Shown piece by piece: positions 26,443-35,122 of a stretch of DNA of 64,000 bases; positions within the stretch are counted from its first letter, which is position 1; each line of letters starts with the position of its first letter. The stretch spans positions 310,001 to 374,000 of the forward strand of contig NZ_RWKI01000006.1 in assembly GCF_003984645.1 (NCBI RefSeq), written 5' to 3'. The notes beneath the pieces are model-generated. The model saw nothing but the letters and a program-made list of their open reading frames with translations, was not told where the DNA came from and did not search any database. The position numbers were made by a program, and so were the translations under genes. The DNA comes from Variovorax sp. MHTC-1. GTDB taxonomy: Bacteria > Pseudomonadota > Gammaproteobacteria > Burkholderiales > Burkholderiaceae_C.

Positions 26443-26931
26443 ATGAAAACGCCCATTCGTTCGACCTTTGCCGTCCTGCTTGCTGCGGGCGGCCTGATCG
26501 GTGCCTCGTCGGCCATCGCCCAGGCGGCCGGTTCCGATGCCACCCTGCAGCGCGAGCGCGCTGTCTGCGACGGCGTTCTGCAGGATCGCACCGCCTGCCT
26601 TCGAGAAGCCGGCGCGGCACGCCATGAAGCGCGGCGCGGCGGCTTGACCAGCGCCGCACCCATCAACTACCAACAGAACGCATTGGCGCGCTGCACCCTG
26701 CAGCCGCCGGCAGACCGGACCGCGTGCGAGCAGCGCGTGCTCGGCACCGGCAGGACCACCATGGAAGGCAGCGTGCTGGGTGGCGGCGTGATCCGCGAAA
26801 CCGTGACGCCGATCGTGGCGCCGACGCCGATGACCGCGCCGCCGGCAGCGCCGATGACCAGGCCGGAGCCGATGACCGCGCCCGCGCCGATGACAGCGCC
26901 GGCACCGATGGCGCCACTCCCGCTTCGTTGA
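26443..26931 (+). CDS. Exported protein with Pro/Met/Thr repeat tail
   Basis: I do not recognise this 162-aa protein. It has a signal peptide (MKTPIRSTFAVLLAAGGLIG, cleaved near AIAQA) and a small domain with four regularly spaced cysteines: RAVCDGVLQDRTACLREAG, then LARCTLQPPADRTACEQRV. The two halves repeat a C-x5-9-DRTAC pattern. The last 45 residues are PMTAPAP-type repeats with periodic Met and Pro. A good ribosome site (AAGGAG, 26430-26435) precedes the ATG. It lies alone between cphA and the Pho-box-like promoter, with gaps of 169 and 99 bp. Confidence 0.75.
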   Translation: MKTPIRSTFAVLLAAGGLIGASSAIAQAAGSDATLQRERAVCDGVLQDRTACLREAGAARHEARRGGLTSAAPINYQQNALARCTLQPPADRTACEQRVLGTGRTTMEGSVLGGGVIRETVTPIVAPTPMTAPPAAPMTRPEPMTAPAPMTAPAPMAPLPLR

Positions 26932-26952
26932 GACGAAGACCAAAGCCCTACA

Positions 26953-26998
26953 TTGTCACGCGGCTGTCATAAAAGGCCGCGGGGGTGCTGGCTATAGT
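26953..26998 (+). promoter_or_regulatory. Pho-box-like element and -10 of a PhoB-type promoter
   Basis: TTGTCAC (26953-26959), four bases, CTGTCAT (26964-26970), then AAAA reproduces the 7+4+7+4 layout of the PhoB binding site. A -10 element TATAGT sits at 26993-26998, and the hexamer 17 bp upstream of it (TAAAAG) is a poor -35, as expected for an activator-dependent promoter. The box is about one 11-bp unit further upstream than in classic phoA-type promoters. It faces the 83-aa gene and CYTH-CHAD gene. Confidence 0.6.
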
Positions 26999-27030
26999 CG
27001 TGGGCTCGTCAACTCCGAAGCCCCAACCCC

Positions 27031-27282
27031 ATGAACGCCATCAAGGTCGCACGCCGATTCATCGAAACGGACCCGGCCAACGAGTCGGCCCAGATCCTGG
27101 CCCGGCTCGTCCTGGCTCTCGAATCGGAGCGCAGCTTCGAGCTGGTCACGCTCTACGACCTCGACTACAAGAGCTTCCAGCTGGCCATGGACATCCTGAA
27201 GGAATGGCGGCTCGACCGCTACTACGCCAGCAAGTCCAAGCTGTTCGACCTGTCGCTGCAGATCAGCGAGCTGCCGGGTTGA
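27031..27282 (+). CDS. Conserved small hypothetical protein
   Basis: I do not recognise this 83-aa protein. It is soluble and predicted largely helical (for example ANESAQILARLVLALESE and KSFQLAMDILKEWRLDRYY), with no signal peptide, membrane segment or metal-binding motif. The ATG at 27031 lies 33 bp after the -10 element; no strong ribosome site is visible. It ends 10 bp before the CYTH-CHAD gene and very probably shares its transcript. Under the Pho-box-like element, a role linked to phosphate or polyphosphate is a reasonable guess. Confidence 0.75.
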   Translation: MNAIKVARRFIETDPANESAQILARLVLALESERSFELVTLYDLDYKSFQLAMDILKEWRLDRYYASKSKLFDLSLQISELPG

Positions 27283-27292
27283 TGCCCCCGCA

Positions 27293-28798
27293 GTGATCGA
27301 GTTCGAACTCAAGTTCCAGGTCGACGCGCAACAACGCGCCGCCGTCGAGGCGGCGGTCGCGCGCGGCCATTCGCAGCGCACCCGCCTCCAGGCGCGTTAT
27401 TTCGACACCGCCGACGGTGCCTTGGCGGCACAGAAACTCGTGCTGCGCGTGCGCAAGGAAGGCAAGAACTGGATACAGACCGCCAAGGCTCCTGCAGAAG
27501 GTCCCTTGCAGCGCCACGAGCACAACGCCGACCTCCGCACCGAGCGTGCCGGCGAGGTGCCGCCGCCGCGCATCGAGCGCCATGAAGGCACGCCGGTCGG
27601 CGAGTTGATCGCGAAGGCCTTGCGCGCGGCCGGACACGAGCCGGCCGACGCCGTTCTGGTGCCGCTCTACCTCACCGATATCCGCCGCACCCTGCGCGAG
27701 ATGCGCACCGGCGATGCGCGGGTCGAGCTCGCCTTCGACCGCGGCGAAGTGCGCGCCGGTGAGCAGCTGCACGCGGTGTGCGAACTGGAGATCGAGCTCA
27801 AGAGCGGCAGCCCGCAGTCGATGCTGGAGCTCGCGCGCCGCTGGTGCATGCGCTACGGCCTGTGGCTCGACACCGTGTCCAAATCGGCGCGCGGAGAGCG
27901 GCTGGCCAAGGGCGCCGAATACGGCGAGCCGATCAAGGCCGACGCGCCGAAACTGGGCGGCGATCCGAGCGGCGCGCAGGTCTTTCGCGCGGTGCTGAAC
28001 AGCTGCCTGGCGCAGATCCTGCCCAATGCCAGCGAGGTCGCGGCCGGCAGCACCGATCCCGAGCACGTGCACCAGCTGCGCGTCGGCATCCGGCGCCTGC
28101 GCACCGCTTTGCGCGAGATGGCCGAGCTCGCGCCTTCCGTCGATCCGGCATGGGAGCCCGCCCTGGTCGACGCATTCCGCGCGCTGGGCCGCCAGCGCGA
28201 CCGCGAGCAACTGCAGCAGATCATGCAGCCGCAGATCGAAGCCACCGGCGGCCCGTCGGTGACATTGCACGACAGCTCGCCGGACGATCCGTCGCCGGCC
28301 CCGGCCGAGGTGGTCCGTTCGGCACCCTTCCAGCTCGTGCTGATGAGCCTGATCGAAGCCTCGCTGCCCGAAGAAGAGCCCACCGGCGAAGAACCCGACC
28401 CGCCGGCCCGCAAGCCGCTGCGCGCGCGGCTGTCGAAGCTGCACCGGCAAGTGGTGCGCGACGGCCGGCGCTTCGATGCGCTCGCGGTCGAGGAACAGCA
28501 TCGCGTACGCAAGCGCCTCAAGCGGCTGCGCTACCTGGGCGAGTTCGTCGCGCCCTTGTTCGGCCACGGCGCGAAGCGCTATCTGAAGGAACTGCGCCCG
28601 GCGCAGGACGCGCTCGGCACGCACAACGATGCCGCGATGGCCATCGCCGCCTACCGCGACGCGGCCCAGCGCGACGGGCGGGCATGGTTCGCGGTCGGCT
28701 GGCTCGCGGCGCGTCAGCCCGCAAGCGCGCTGAAATGCCGCGACGCGCTCGAAAAGATCGCCGGCGCGCAGCCGTTCTGGAAGCGATCCAAGCGCTGA
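27293..28798 (+). CDS. CYTH-CHAD domain protein
   Basis: A 501-aa protein with a CYTH triphosphate-tunnel domain (about 1-200) followed by a CHAD helical domain (about 220-500). The CYTH domain begins with the ExExK motif (EFELKF). CYTH proteins in bacteria are mostly inorganic triphosphatases. The CHAD domain has the conserved His/Arg-rich helices HQLRVGIRRLRTALRE and HRVRKRLKRLRYLGEF, which bind polyphosphate. A linker of about 60 residues (DDPSPAPAEVV, PTGEEPDPPARK) interrupts the CHAD part. The start is GTG. It lies downstream of cphA but on a separate, probably phosphate-controlled, promoter. It converges on the next gene with a 10-bp gap. Confidence 0.9.
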   Translation: MIEFELKFQVDAQQRAAVEAAVARGHSQRTRLQARYFDTADGALAAQKLVLRVRKEGKNWIQTAKAPAEGPLQRHEHNADLRTERAGEVPPPRIERHEGTPVGELIAKALRAAGHEPADAVLVPLYLTDIRRTLREMRTGDARVELAFDRGEVRAGEQLHAVCELEIELKSGSPQSMLELARRWCMRYGLWLDTVSKSARGERLAKGAEYGEPIKADAPKLGGDPSGAQVFRAVLNSCLAQILPNASEVAAGSTDPEHVHQLRVGIRRLRTALREMAELAPSVDPAWEPALVDAFRALGRQRDREQLQQIMQPQIEATGGPSVTLHDSSPDDPSPAPAEVVRSAPFQLVLMSLIEASLPEEEPTGEEPDPPARKPLRARLSKLHRQVVRDGRRFDALAVEEQHRVRKRLKRLRYLGEFVAPLFGHGAKRYLKELRPAQDALGTHNDAAMAIAAYRDAAQRDGRAWFAVGWLAARQPASALKCRDALEKIAGAQPFWKRSKR

Positions 28799-28808
28799 GC
28801 CGCGCCCT

Positions 28809-29738
28809 TCACCGGGCCCAGCGCAGCACCAGCGGATCGAGCCGCCGCGCCGTGTCGATCAGGCCGGCGCGCGTATCGGGATGCATCGCCGGCAGGGGAT
28901 GGCGCGGGGCTTCGCAGTTGATCACCCCGCCCTCCTTCATCAGCGCCTTGCAGGCGAGCAAGCCAGCCTGCCGGTTCTCGTAGTTGATCAGCGGCAGCCA
29001 CTGCTGGTAGCGCGCGAAGGCGGCCTCGCGTCGGCCGGCCAGGTGGTCCATGATGATCGGCCGGATGCCGTCGGCGTAGGCGCCGCCCGTCATCGAGCCG
29101 GTGGCGCCGGCATCGAGGTCGGGCATCAAGGTGATCGCCTCTTCGCCGTCCCACGGGCCTTCGACCGCATCGCCGCCCAGGCGGATGAGTTCGCGCAGCT
29201 TCGAGGCGGCGCCCGCGGTCTCGATCTTGAAGTAGGCCACGTGCTCGATCTCCGTCGCCATGCAGGCGAGAAAGGGCGCCGAAAGCACGGTGCCGCTGGC
29301 CGGCGCGTCCTGGACCATGATCGGGATGTCCACCGCGTCGGACAGGCGCGCGTAGAAGTCGAAGATCTGCGGCTCGGGCACGCGGAAGGTGGCGCCGTGA
29401 TAGGGCGGCATCACCATCAGCATCGCGGCGCCCATGTCCTGCGCGCGGCGGCTGCGCTCGGCGCAGACCTTGGTGCTGAAGTGGGTGGTGGTCACGATCA
29501 CCGGCACGCGCCCGGCCACGTGTTCGAGGATGGTGCGGGTCAGGAGCTCGCGCTCGTCGTCCGCGAGCACGAACTGCTCGGAGAAATTCGCCAGGATGCA
29601 GATGCCGTCGGAGCCCGACTCGATCATGAAATCGATGCAGCGCTTCTGGCTCGCGAGGTCCAGCTCGCCCGTTTCGGTGAAGGTGGTGGGCGCCACCGGA
29701 AAGATGCCCTGGTAGCGGCGTTGGCGGGAAGAAGTCAT
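28809..29738 (-). CDS. araD: L-2-keto-3-deoxyarabonate dehydratase
   Basis: A 309-aa enzyme of the DapA/NAL aldolase fold that dehydrates 2-keto-3-deoxy-L-arabonate to 2-oxoglutarate semialdehyde. The Schiff-base lysine is K171 in AYFKIETAG. Other matching parts are CILANFSEQFVL, VTTTHFSTKVC, MPPYHGATFRVPE and GPWDGEEAITLMPDLDAGATG, which correspond to the Azospirillum enzyme named AraD (not ribulose-phosphate epimerase). It is the last gene of the minus-strand operon, 15 bp after the sugar-acid dehydratase. A role on 3-deoxy-D-xylonate (KdpD-like sugar acids) is also possible. Confidence 0.88.
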   Translation of the reverse strand: MTSSRQRRYQGIFPVAPTTFTETGELDLASQKRCIDFMIESGSDGICILANFSEQFVLADDERELLTRTILEHVAGRVPVIVTTTHFSTKVCAERSRRAQDMGAAMLMVMPPYHGATFRVPEPQIFDFYARLSDAVDIPIMVQDAPASGTVLSAPFLACMATEIEHVAYFKIETAGAASKLRELIRLGGDAVEGPWDGEEAITLMPDLDAGATGSMTGGAYADGIRPIIMDHLAGRREAAFARYQQWLPLINYENRQAGLLACKALMKEGGVINCEAPRHPLPAMHPDTRAGLIDTARRLDPLVLRWAR

Positions 29739-29753
29739 GCGAAGGCTCCAGAT

Positions 29754-31490
29754 TCAATGGGAATGACGCGGCACCGCGGCGCCGCGGCAGCCGACGAGGA
29801 AGTCGAAGTCGCAGCCCTCGTCCGCCTGCAGCACGTGCTCGACGTAGAGGCGCCGGTAGCCGCCGCCCGTCTCGGGCGCTTCCTGCACGGCGACGGCACG
29901 CAGGCGCTCGGCCAGCTCGGCGTCGCTGATGTCCAGGTGCAGGCGGCCCTGCTCGCAGTCGAGCTCGATCCAGTCGCCGTCGCGCACCGCCGCCAGCGGG
30001 CCGCCGTCGGCGGCCTCCGGCGCCACGTGCAGCACCACGGTGCCGTAGGCGGTACCGCTCATGCGCGCGTCGGAAATACGCACCATGTCCGTGATGCCCT
30101 GGCGCAGCAGCTTCGGCGGCAGGCCCATGTTGCCGACCTCGGCCATGCCGGGATAGCCCTTGGGGCCGCAGTTCTTCATCACCAGCACGGAGCTCGCGTC
30201 CACCTCCAGCGACTCGTCGACGATGCGCTCCTTGTAGTGCTCCAGGTTCTCGAACACCACGGCGCGGCCGCGGTGCTTGAGCAGCTCGGGCGAAGCGGCC
30301 GAAGGCTTCAGCACCGCGCCGCGCGGCGACAGGTTGCCGCGCAGGATGCAGATGCCGCCGTCCTCGACCAGCGGCCGGGCCAGCGGGCGGATCACCTCGT
30401 CGTTGCAGCTCGGCGCATCGCGCACGTTGTCCCACAGCGACTTGCCGTTGACCGTGAGCGCATCGGGATGCGGCAAGAGGCCGTTCTCGCCGAGCCGCCG
30501 CAGCACGGCCGGCAGGCCGCCCGCGTAGTAGAACTCCTCCATCAGGAAGCGGCCGGAGGGCATCAGGTCGACCAGCGTCGGCGTACCGCGGCCGATGCGC
30601 GTCCAGTCCTCGAGCTCCAGCGGGACCCCCATCCGCCCTGCGATGGCTTTCAGATGGATCACGGCATTGGTCGAGCCGCCGATCGCGGCGTTGGTGCGGA
30701 TCGCGTTCTCGAAAGCCTCGCGCGTGAGGATCTTCGACAGCGTCAGCCCTTCGCGCGCCATCTCGACGGCCCGCATGCCCGACATCTGCGCCAGCACGTA
30801 GCGGCGCGCGTCGACGGCGGGAATCGCGGCGTTGTGCGGCAGCGAAGTGCCCAGCGCCTCCGCCATGCAGGCCATCGTGGACGCCGTGCCCATGGTGTTG
30901 CAGGTGCCGGCGGAGCGCGACATGCCGGCCTCGGCCGAGAGGAACTGGTGCACGTCGATCTCGCCGGCCTTCATCGACTCGTGCAGCCGCCACACGGCCG
31001 TCCCGGAGCCGATGTCGCGGCCTTCCAGCTTGCCGTTGAGCATCGGCCCGCCCGTGACCACGATCGCGGGAATGTCGCAGCTCGCCGCGCCCATCAGCAG
31101 GGCAGGCGTGGTCTTGTCGCAGCCGGTGAGCAGCACCACCGCGTCGATCGGATTGCCGCGGATCGCCTCTTCCACGTCCATGCTCGCGAGGTTGCGCGTC
31201 AGCATCGCGGTCGGGCGCAGGTTCGACTCGCCGTTGGAGAACACCGGAAACTCGACCGGGAAGCCGCCCGCCTCCGACACGCCGCGCTTCACGTGCTCGG
31301 CGATCTTGCGGAAGTGCGCGTTGCAGGGCGTCAGCTCCGACCAGGTATTGCAGATGCCGATGATCGGCCGGCCGTCGAACTCGTGGTCCGGGATGCCCTG
31401 GTTCTTCATCCAGCTTCGGTACATGAAGCCGTTCTTGTCGGCCGATCCGAACCATTCGGTCGAGCGCAGTTTCTTGGGGGTCGGGGGCAT
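29754..31490 (-). CDS. L-arabonate (pentonate) dehydratase, IlvD/Edd family
   Basis: A 578-aa [2Fe-2S] dehydratase of pentonates to 2-keto-3-deoxy acids. The cluster ligands are C56 (TPCNAH), C124 (GCDKT) and C197 (GTCNTMG). K126, next to C124, is the lysine that is carbamylated in the Rhizobium arabinonate dehydratase, whose cysteines show the same spacing. Length is the family's. The gene lies between the sugar permease and the KDA dehydratase, which fits the L-arabinose route; xylonate is a likely alternative substrate. A 13-bp gap separates it from the permease gene. Confidence 0.9.
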   Translation of the reverse strand: MPPTPKKLRSTEWFGSADKNGFMYRSWMKNQGIPDHEFDGRPIIGICNTWSELTPCNAHFRKIAEHVKRGVSEAGGFPVEFPVFSNGESNLRPTAMLTRNLASMDVEEAIRGNPIDAVVLLTGCDKTTPALLMGAASCDIPAIVVTGGPMLNGKLEGRDIGSGTAVWRLHESMKAGEIDVHQFLSAEAGMSRSAGTCNTMGTASTMACMAEALGTSLPHNAAIPAVDARRYVLAQMSGMRAVEMAREGLTLSKILTREAFENAIRTNAAIGGSTNAVIHLKAIAGRMGVPLELEDWTRIGRGTPTLVDLMPSGRFLMEEFYYAGGLPAVLRRLGENGLLPHPDALTVNGKSLWDNVRDAPSCNDEVIRPLARPLVEDGGICILRGNLSPRGAVLKPSAASPELLKHRGRAVVFENLEHYKERIVDESLEVDASSVLVMKNCGPKGYPGMAEVGNMGLPPKLLRQGITDMVRISDARMSGTAYGTVVLHVAPEAADGGPLAAVRDGDWIELDCEQGRLHLDISDAELAERLRAVAVQEAPETGGGYRRLYVEHVLQADEGCDFDFLVGCRGAAVPRHSH

Positions 31491-31503
31491 GCGATGAAGC
31501 TTT

Positions 31504-32535
31504 CTAGCCGCGGCCGGGGTTGCGCGCGGCGAACAGGCGTTGCAGGAGACAGAAGACGAAGAGCAGCGCGCCGACGACGATGCGCGTCCACCAGGAGCTC
31601 AGCGTGCCGTCGAAGGAAATGAGGGTCTGGATGATGCCCAGCATCAGCACGCCGAACAGCGTGCCGACGACGTAGCCGACGCCGCCGGTGAGCAGCGTGC
31701 CGCCGATCACCACCGCCGCAATGGCATCCAGCTCGAGCCCGACCGCGTGCAGCCCGTAGCCGGACAGCATGTAGAAGGTGAACACCACGCCGGCCAGCGC
31801 CGAGCAGAAGCCCGACAGCGTGTAGACGCCGACCACCGTCGAGCGCACCGGCAGCCCCATCAGCAAGGCCGACTGTTCGTTGCCGCCGATCGCATAGACG
31901 GTGCGGCCGAAGGGCGTGTAGTGCGCGACGAAGACCGCGAGCGCCACCACCGCCAGCGCGATCAGCCCGCTGGCCGAGATCGAGGCCTCGCCCCAGACCG
32001 GCATCCGCCACTGCGACACCTCGGAGTAGAAGGCGTTGGTGATGCTGATCGAGTCGATGCTGATCAGATAGCAGAGGCCGCGCGCGAGGAACATGCCGGC
32101 CAGCGTGACGATGAAGGGCTGGAGCCGGAAGCGCTCGATCAGAACGCCCATGAACGCCCCGAACAGCGTGCCCATGGCCAGCACCAGCGGGATCACGATG
32201 GCCGGGCTCCAGCCGTGCTTCTCGACCAGCGAGGCCGAGACCATGGTGGTCAGCGCGATCACCGATCCCACCGACAGGTCGATGCCGCCCGACAGGATCA
32301 CGAAGGTCAGGCCGACGGCGACGATGCACAGGAAGGCGTTGTCGATCAGCAGGTTCAGGAACACCTGCGGCGAGAAGAAGCCGTCGTAGAACACCGAGCC
32401 CAGCGTCGCCATCAGCATGAAGAGCGAGATGGTCGCGCTCAGCGGCAGGTACTTGGGGTTCATGCGCCGAGGCTTCGGCGCAGCCGCAATCTCCGGCGCC
32501 GCAGCTTCGGGCGTGCGTGACACCACCGCGCTCAT
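31504..32535 (-). CDS. yjfF: Sugar ABC permease, YjfF-like
   Basis: A 343-aa inner-membrane permease of the ribose/galactofuranose class (BPD_transp_2), with eight to ten membrane segments. The signatures are [34 protein letters not shown] and YAIGGNEQSALLMGLPVR. It pairs with the preceding YtfT-like permease, whose stop overlaps its ATG by ATGA. The first 25 or so residues are an Ala/Pro-rich cytoplasmic extension. It belongs to the YtfQRT-YjfF system, with the binding protein encoded further up at 39163-40131. Confidence 0.9.
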   Translation of the reverse strand: MSAVVSRTPEAAAPEIAAAPKPRRMNPKYLPLSATISLFMLMATLGSVFYDGFFSPQVFLNLLIDNAFLCIVAVGLTFVILSGGIDLSVGSVIALTTMVSASLVEKHGWSPAIVIPLVLAMGTLFGAFMGVLIERFRLQPFIVTLAGMFLARGLCYLISIDSISITNAFYSEVSQWRMPVWGEASISASGLIALAVVALAVFVAHYTPFGRTVYAIGGNEQSALLMGLPVRSTVVGVYTLSGFCSALAGVVFTFYMLSGYGLHAVGLELDAIAAVVIGGTLLTGGVGYVVGTLFGVLMLGIIQTLISFDGTLSSWWTRIVVGALLFVFCLLQRLFAARNPGRG

Positions 32536-33599
32536 GGCTTCACCTCGCCGCGCACCGGCCGCTGCACCAGCGTGCGCATGCTGGCGCGGAACTCCGCCGA
32601 TTGCAGCAGCATGACCGCGAACACCACCGCCGCCTTCACCACCAGGTTGATCTCCGGCGGCACGCCCAGCGAATAGATGGCATAGGTCAGCGTCTGGATG
32701 ATCAGCGCGCCGATCACGCTGCCGATCAGGCTGAAGCGGCCGCCGGTGAGCGCCGTGCCGCCGAGCGTGACGGCGAGGATGGCGTCTAGCTCCAGCAGCT
32801 GGCCCGCGTTGTTGCCGTCGGCGCTCTTCACGTTGGAGCTGATCAGGAGCCCCGCGACGCCGGCGCAGAAGCCGCAGAACATGTAGGCGCCGACGATGAC
32901 GCGGCGCGCGCGCACGCCGGCCACGCGCGCCGCGCCCGGATTGATGCCCACCGCCTGGATGAAGAGTCCCAGCGCGCTGCGCGTGATGCCGAAGTAGACG
33001 ATCGCCAGCACCAGCGCGGCGATGTACACCGAGAAGGGCAGCCCGAACAGGTAGCCGCTGCCGATGAAGAAGAACGGGGAGTAGTAGATCGTGATGATCT
33101 GGCCGCCGGTGATCAGCTGCGCGATGCCGCGCCCGGCCACCATGAGGATCAGCGTCGCGATGATCGGCTGCATGCCGACGCGCGCGACCAGCAGACCGTT
33201 CCACAACCCGCAGGCCGCCGCCGCACCGAGCGCCGCGAGGATGGCCAGCCACATCGGGAAGCGGCTGACCTCGGCGGCGGCGCCGTTGGCGACCACCAGC
33301 GATCCGCCGATCATCCAGGCCGCGATCGCCGCGGCGATGGCCACCACCGCGCCGACCGAGATGTCGATGCCGCGGGTGGCGATGACCAGCGTCATGCCGA
33401 GCGACACCAGCACCAGCGGCGCCGCGCGGTTGAGGATGTCGATCAGGCTGCCGTAGAGATGGCCGTCGCGCCATTCCAGATGTAGGAAGCTCGGGTTGAA
33501 GGCCGCGTTGACGGCCAGCAGCAAAAGCAGCGTGACCACCGGCCATGCGAGGCGGTGACCGAACATCCGCCTGAAGGATTCGGAAAACGATGCGCTCAT
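32532..33599 (-). CDS. ytfT: Sugar ABC permease, YtfT-like
   Basis: A 355-aa permease with the class signatures LVIATRGIDISVGAVVAIAAA, GMQPIIATLILMVAGRG and LLELDAILAVTLGGTALTGG. It overlaps the ATPase gene (ATGA, 33596-33599) and the next permease gene (ATGA, 32532-32535). All three are probably translated together and form one transporter core. Confidence 0.9.
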   Translation of the reverse strand: MSASFSESFRRMFGHRLAWPVVTLLLLLAVNAAFNPSFLHLEWRDGHLYGSLIDILNRAAPLVLVSLGMTLVIATRGIDISVGAVVAIAAAIAAWMIGGSLVVANGAAAEVSRFPMWLAILAALGAAAACGLWNGLLVARVGMQPIIATLILMVAGRGIAQLITGGQIITIYYSPFFFIGSGYLFGLPFSVYIAALVLAIVYFGITRSALGLFIQAVGINPGAARVAGVRARRVIVGAYMFCGFCAGVAGLLISSNVKSADGNNAGQLLELDAILAVTLGGTALTGGRFSLIGSVIGALIIQTLTYAIYSLGVPPEINLVVKAAVVFAVMLLQSAEFRASMRTLVQRPVRGEVKP

Positions 33600-35122
33600 G
33601 ATTCCGCCGCGATCAGTTCGTAGACCGCGTCCTCGCTGCTGCCCGCCGGCAGCTCGCCCACCTTGCGCCGCTCGCGCAGCACCGCGATGCGGTGCGAGAC
33701 GCGCACCACCTCGTTCATTTCGGAGGAGATGAACAGCACCGCCATGCCATCGCCGGCGAGCCGCAGGATCTCGTCCATGATTTCCTGCTTGGCCGCGACA
33801 TCGATGCCGCGCGTCGGCTCGTCGAGGATCAAGAGGCGCGGCCGGGTCGCCAGCCAGCGCGCGAGCACCGCCTTCTGCTGGTTGCCGCCCGAGAGCAGTC
33901 CGATCGGCGTCTCGACGCTCGCGGTCTTGATGCCCAGCGCCTTGACGAAGCGCTCCGCCAGCGCCGTCTGCTCGGCGCGCGAAAGCGTGCGGCGCAGCCC
34001 CATGCTCGCCTGCAGGGCCAGCGCGATGTTCTCGCGCAGCGAGAGCTCGGCCACGATGCCCTCGGTCTTGCGCTCCTCGGGACACAGCGCGAGCCCATGC
34101 TTCACCGCATCGGCCGGGCTGGCGAGTTCGACGGCGACGCCGTCCACGCGCAGGCGGCCGCAATCCGGCTTCGCCAGGCCGAACAGCAGCCGCGCCAGCT
34201 CGGTACGGCCGGCGCCCAGCAGGCCGGCCAGCCCCACCACCTCGCCCGCGCGCACGCTGAGGTCGACCGGCTGCAGCTGCCCGCGCTGGCCCAGGCCGTC
34301 GGCTTGCAGCACCGCGGGCGCGAACTCCTCGAGGGCCGGCAGCTGCGCAGGGCCGGCGGCCTGCGCCGCGAACTCGCGCCCCACCATGGCGGAGATGAGC
34401 GCCTGCGGACCGAGCTCGCTCGCGCGCCACTCGCCCACCCAGCTGCCGTTGCGCAGCACCGTGATGCGGTCCGACACGGCATAGACCTGGTTCAGGAAAT
34501 GCGTGATGAACAGGATCGCCAGGCCCTCGCTGCGCAGCCGCCGCAGCACCGCGAACAGGCTCTTCACCTCTTCGTCGTCGAGGCTCGAGGTCGGCTCGTC
34601 GAGGATCAGCACGCGGGACGAGAGGCCGAGCGCGCGCGCGATCGCCACCATCTGCTGCACGGCCACCGAATAGCTCGACAGCAGCTGCGAAACATCGATG
34701 TCCACGTCCAGCCGCGCCAGCAGCGCGCGCGCATCGCGGTTCACCTTCGCCCAGTCGATGCGAAAGCCCTGCGCCGGGCCGCAGCGCGGATAGCGCCCAG
34801 AGAACATGTTCTCGGCCACCGACAGGTTCGGGCAGAGATTGACTTCCTGGTAGACCGTGCTGATGCCCATGCGCTGCGCCTCGAGCGGCGAGCCGGGCCG
34901 GATCGGCTGCCCCGCGAGCCGCATCTCGCCGGCGTCGGCGGCATGGACGCCGGTCAGCACCTTGATGAGCGTCGACTTGCCCGCGCCGTTCTGTCCCATC
35001 AGCGCATGGATCTCGCCCGGCCGGAGCTTGAGCGCGACGCCGCGCAGCGCCGGCACGCCGTTGAACTGCTTGTCGATGCCGGCGAGCTCCAGCACCGGCG
35101 CGTCGGAGGAAGCGGCGTTCAT
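33596..35122 (-). CDS. ytfR: Sugar ABC transporter ATPase, YtfR-like
   Basis: A 508-aa protein with two ATP-binding halves, as in ribose/galactose-type systems. The first half has Walker [13 protein letters not shown], signature LLSSYSVAVQQMVAIA (an atypical LSGG replacement) and Walker B VLILDEPTSSLD. The second half has GLLGAGRTELAR in place of Walker [16 protein letters not shown] and [12 protein letters not shown]. This asymmetry is normal for the family. The start is 1 bp from the end of gguB, which links the two transporter gene sets in one operon. Confidence 0.9.
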   Translation of the reverse strand: MNAASSDAPVLELAGIDKQFNGVPALRGVALKLRPGEIHALMGQNGAGKSTLIKVLTGVHAADAGEMRLAGQPIRPGSPLEAQRMGISTVYQEVNLCPNLSVAENMFSGRYPRCGPAQGFRIDWAKVNRDARALLARLDVDIDVSQLLSSYSVAVQQMVAIARALGLSSRVLILDEPTSSLDDEEVKSLFAVLRRLRSEGLAILFITHFLNQVYAVSDRITVLRNGSWVGEWRASELGPQALISAMVGREFAAQAAGPAQLPALEEFAPAVLQADGLGQRGQLQPVDLSVRAGEVVGLAGLLGAGRTELARLLFGLAKPDCGRLRVDGVAVELASPADAVKHGLALCPEERKTEGIVAELSLRENIALALQASMGLRRTLSRAEQTALAERFVKALGIKTASVETPIGLLSGGNQQKAVLARWLATRPRLLILDEPTRGIDVAAKQEIMDEILRLAGDGMAVLFISSEMNEVVRVSHRIAVLRERRKVGELPAGSSEDAVYELIAAES

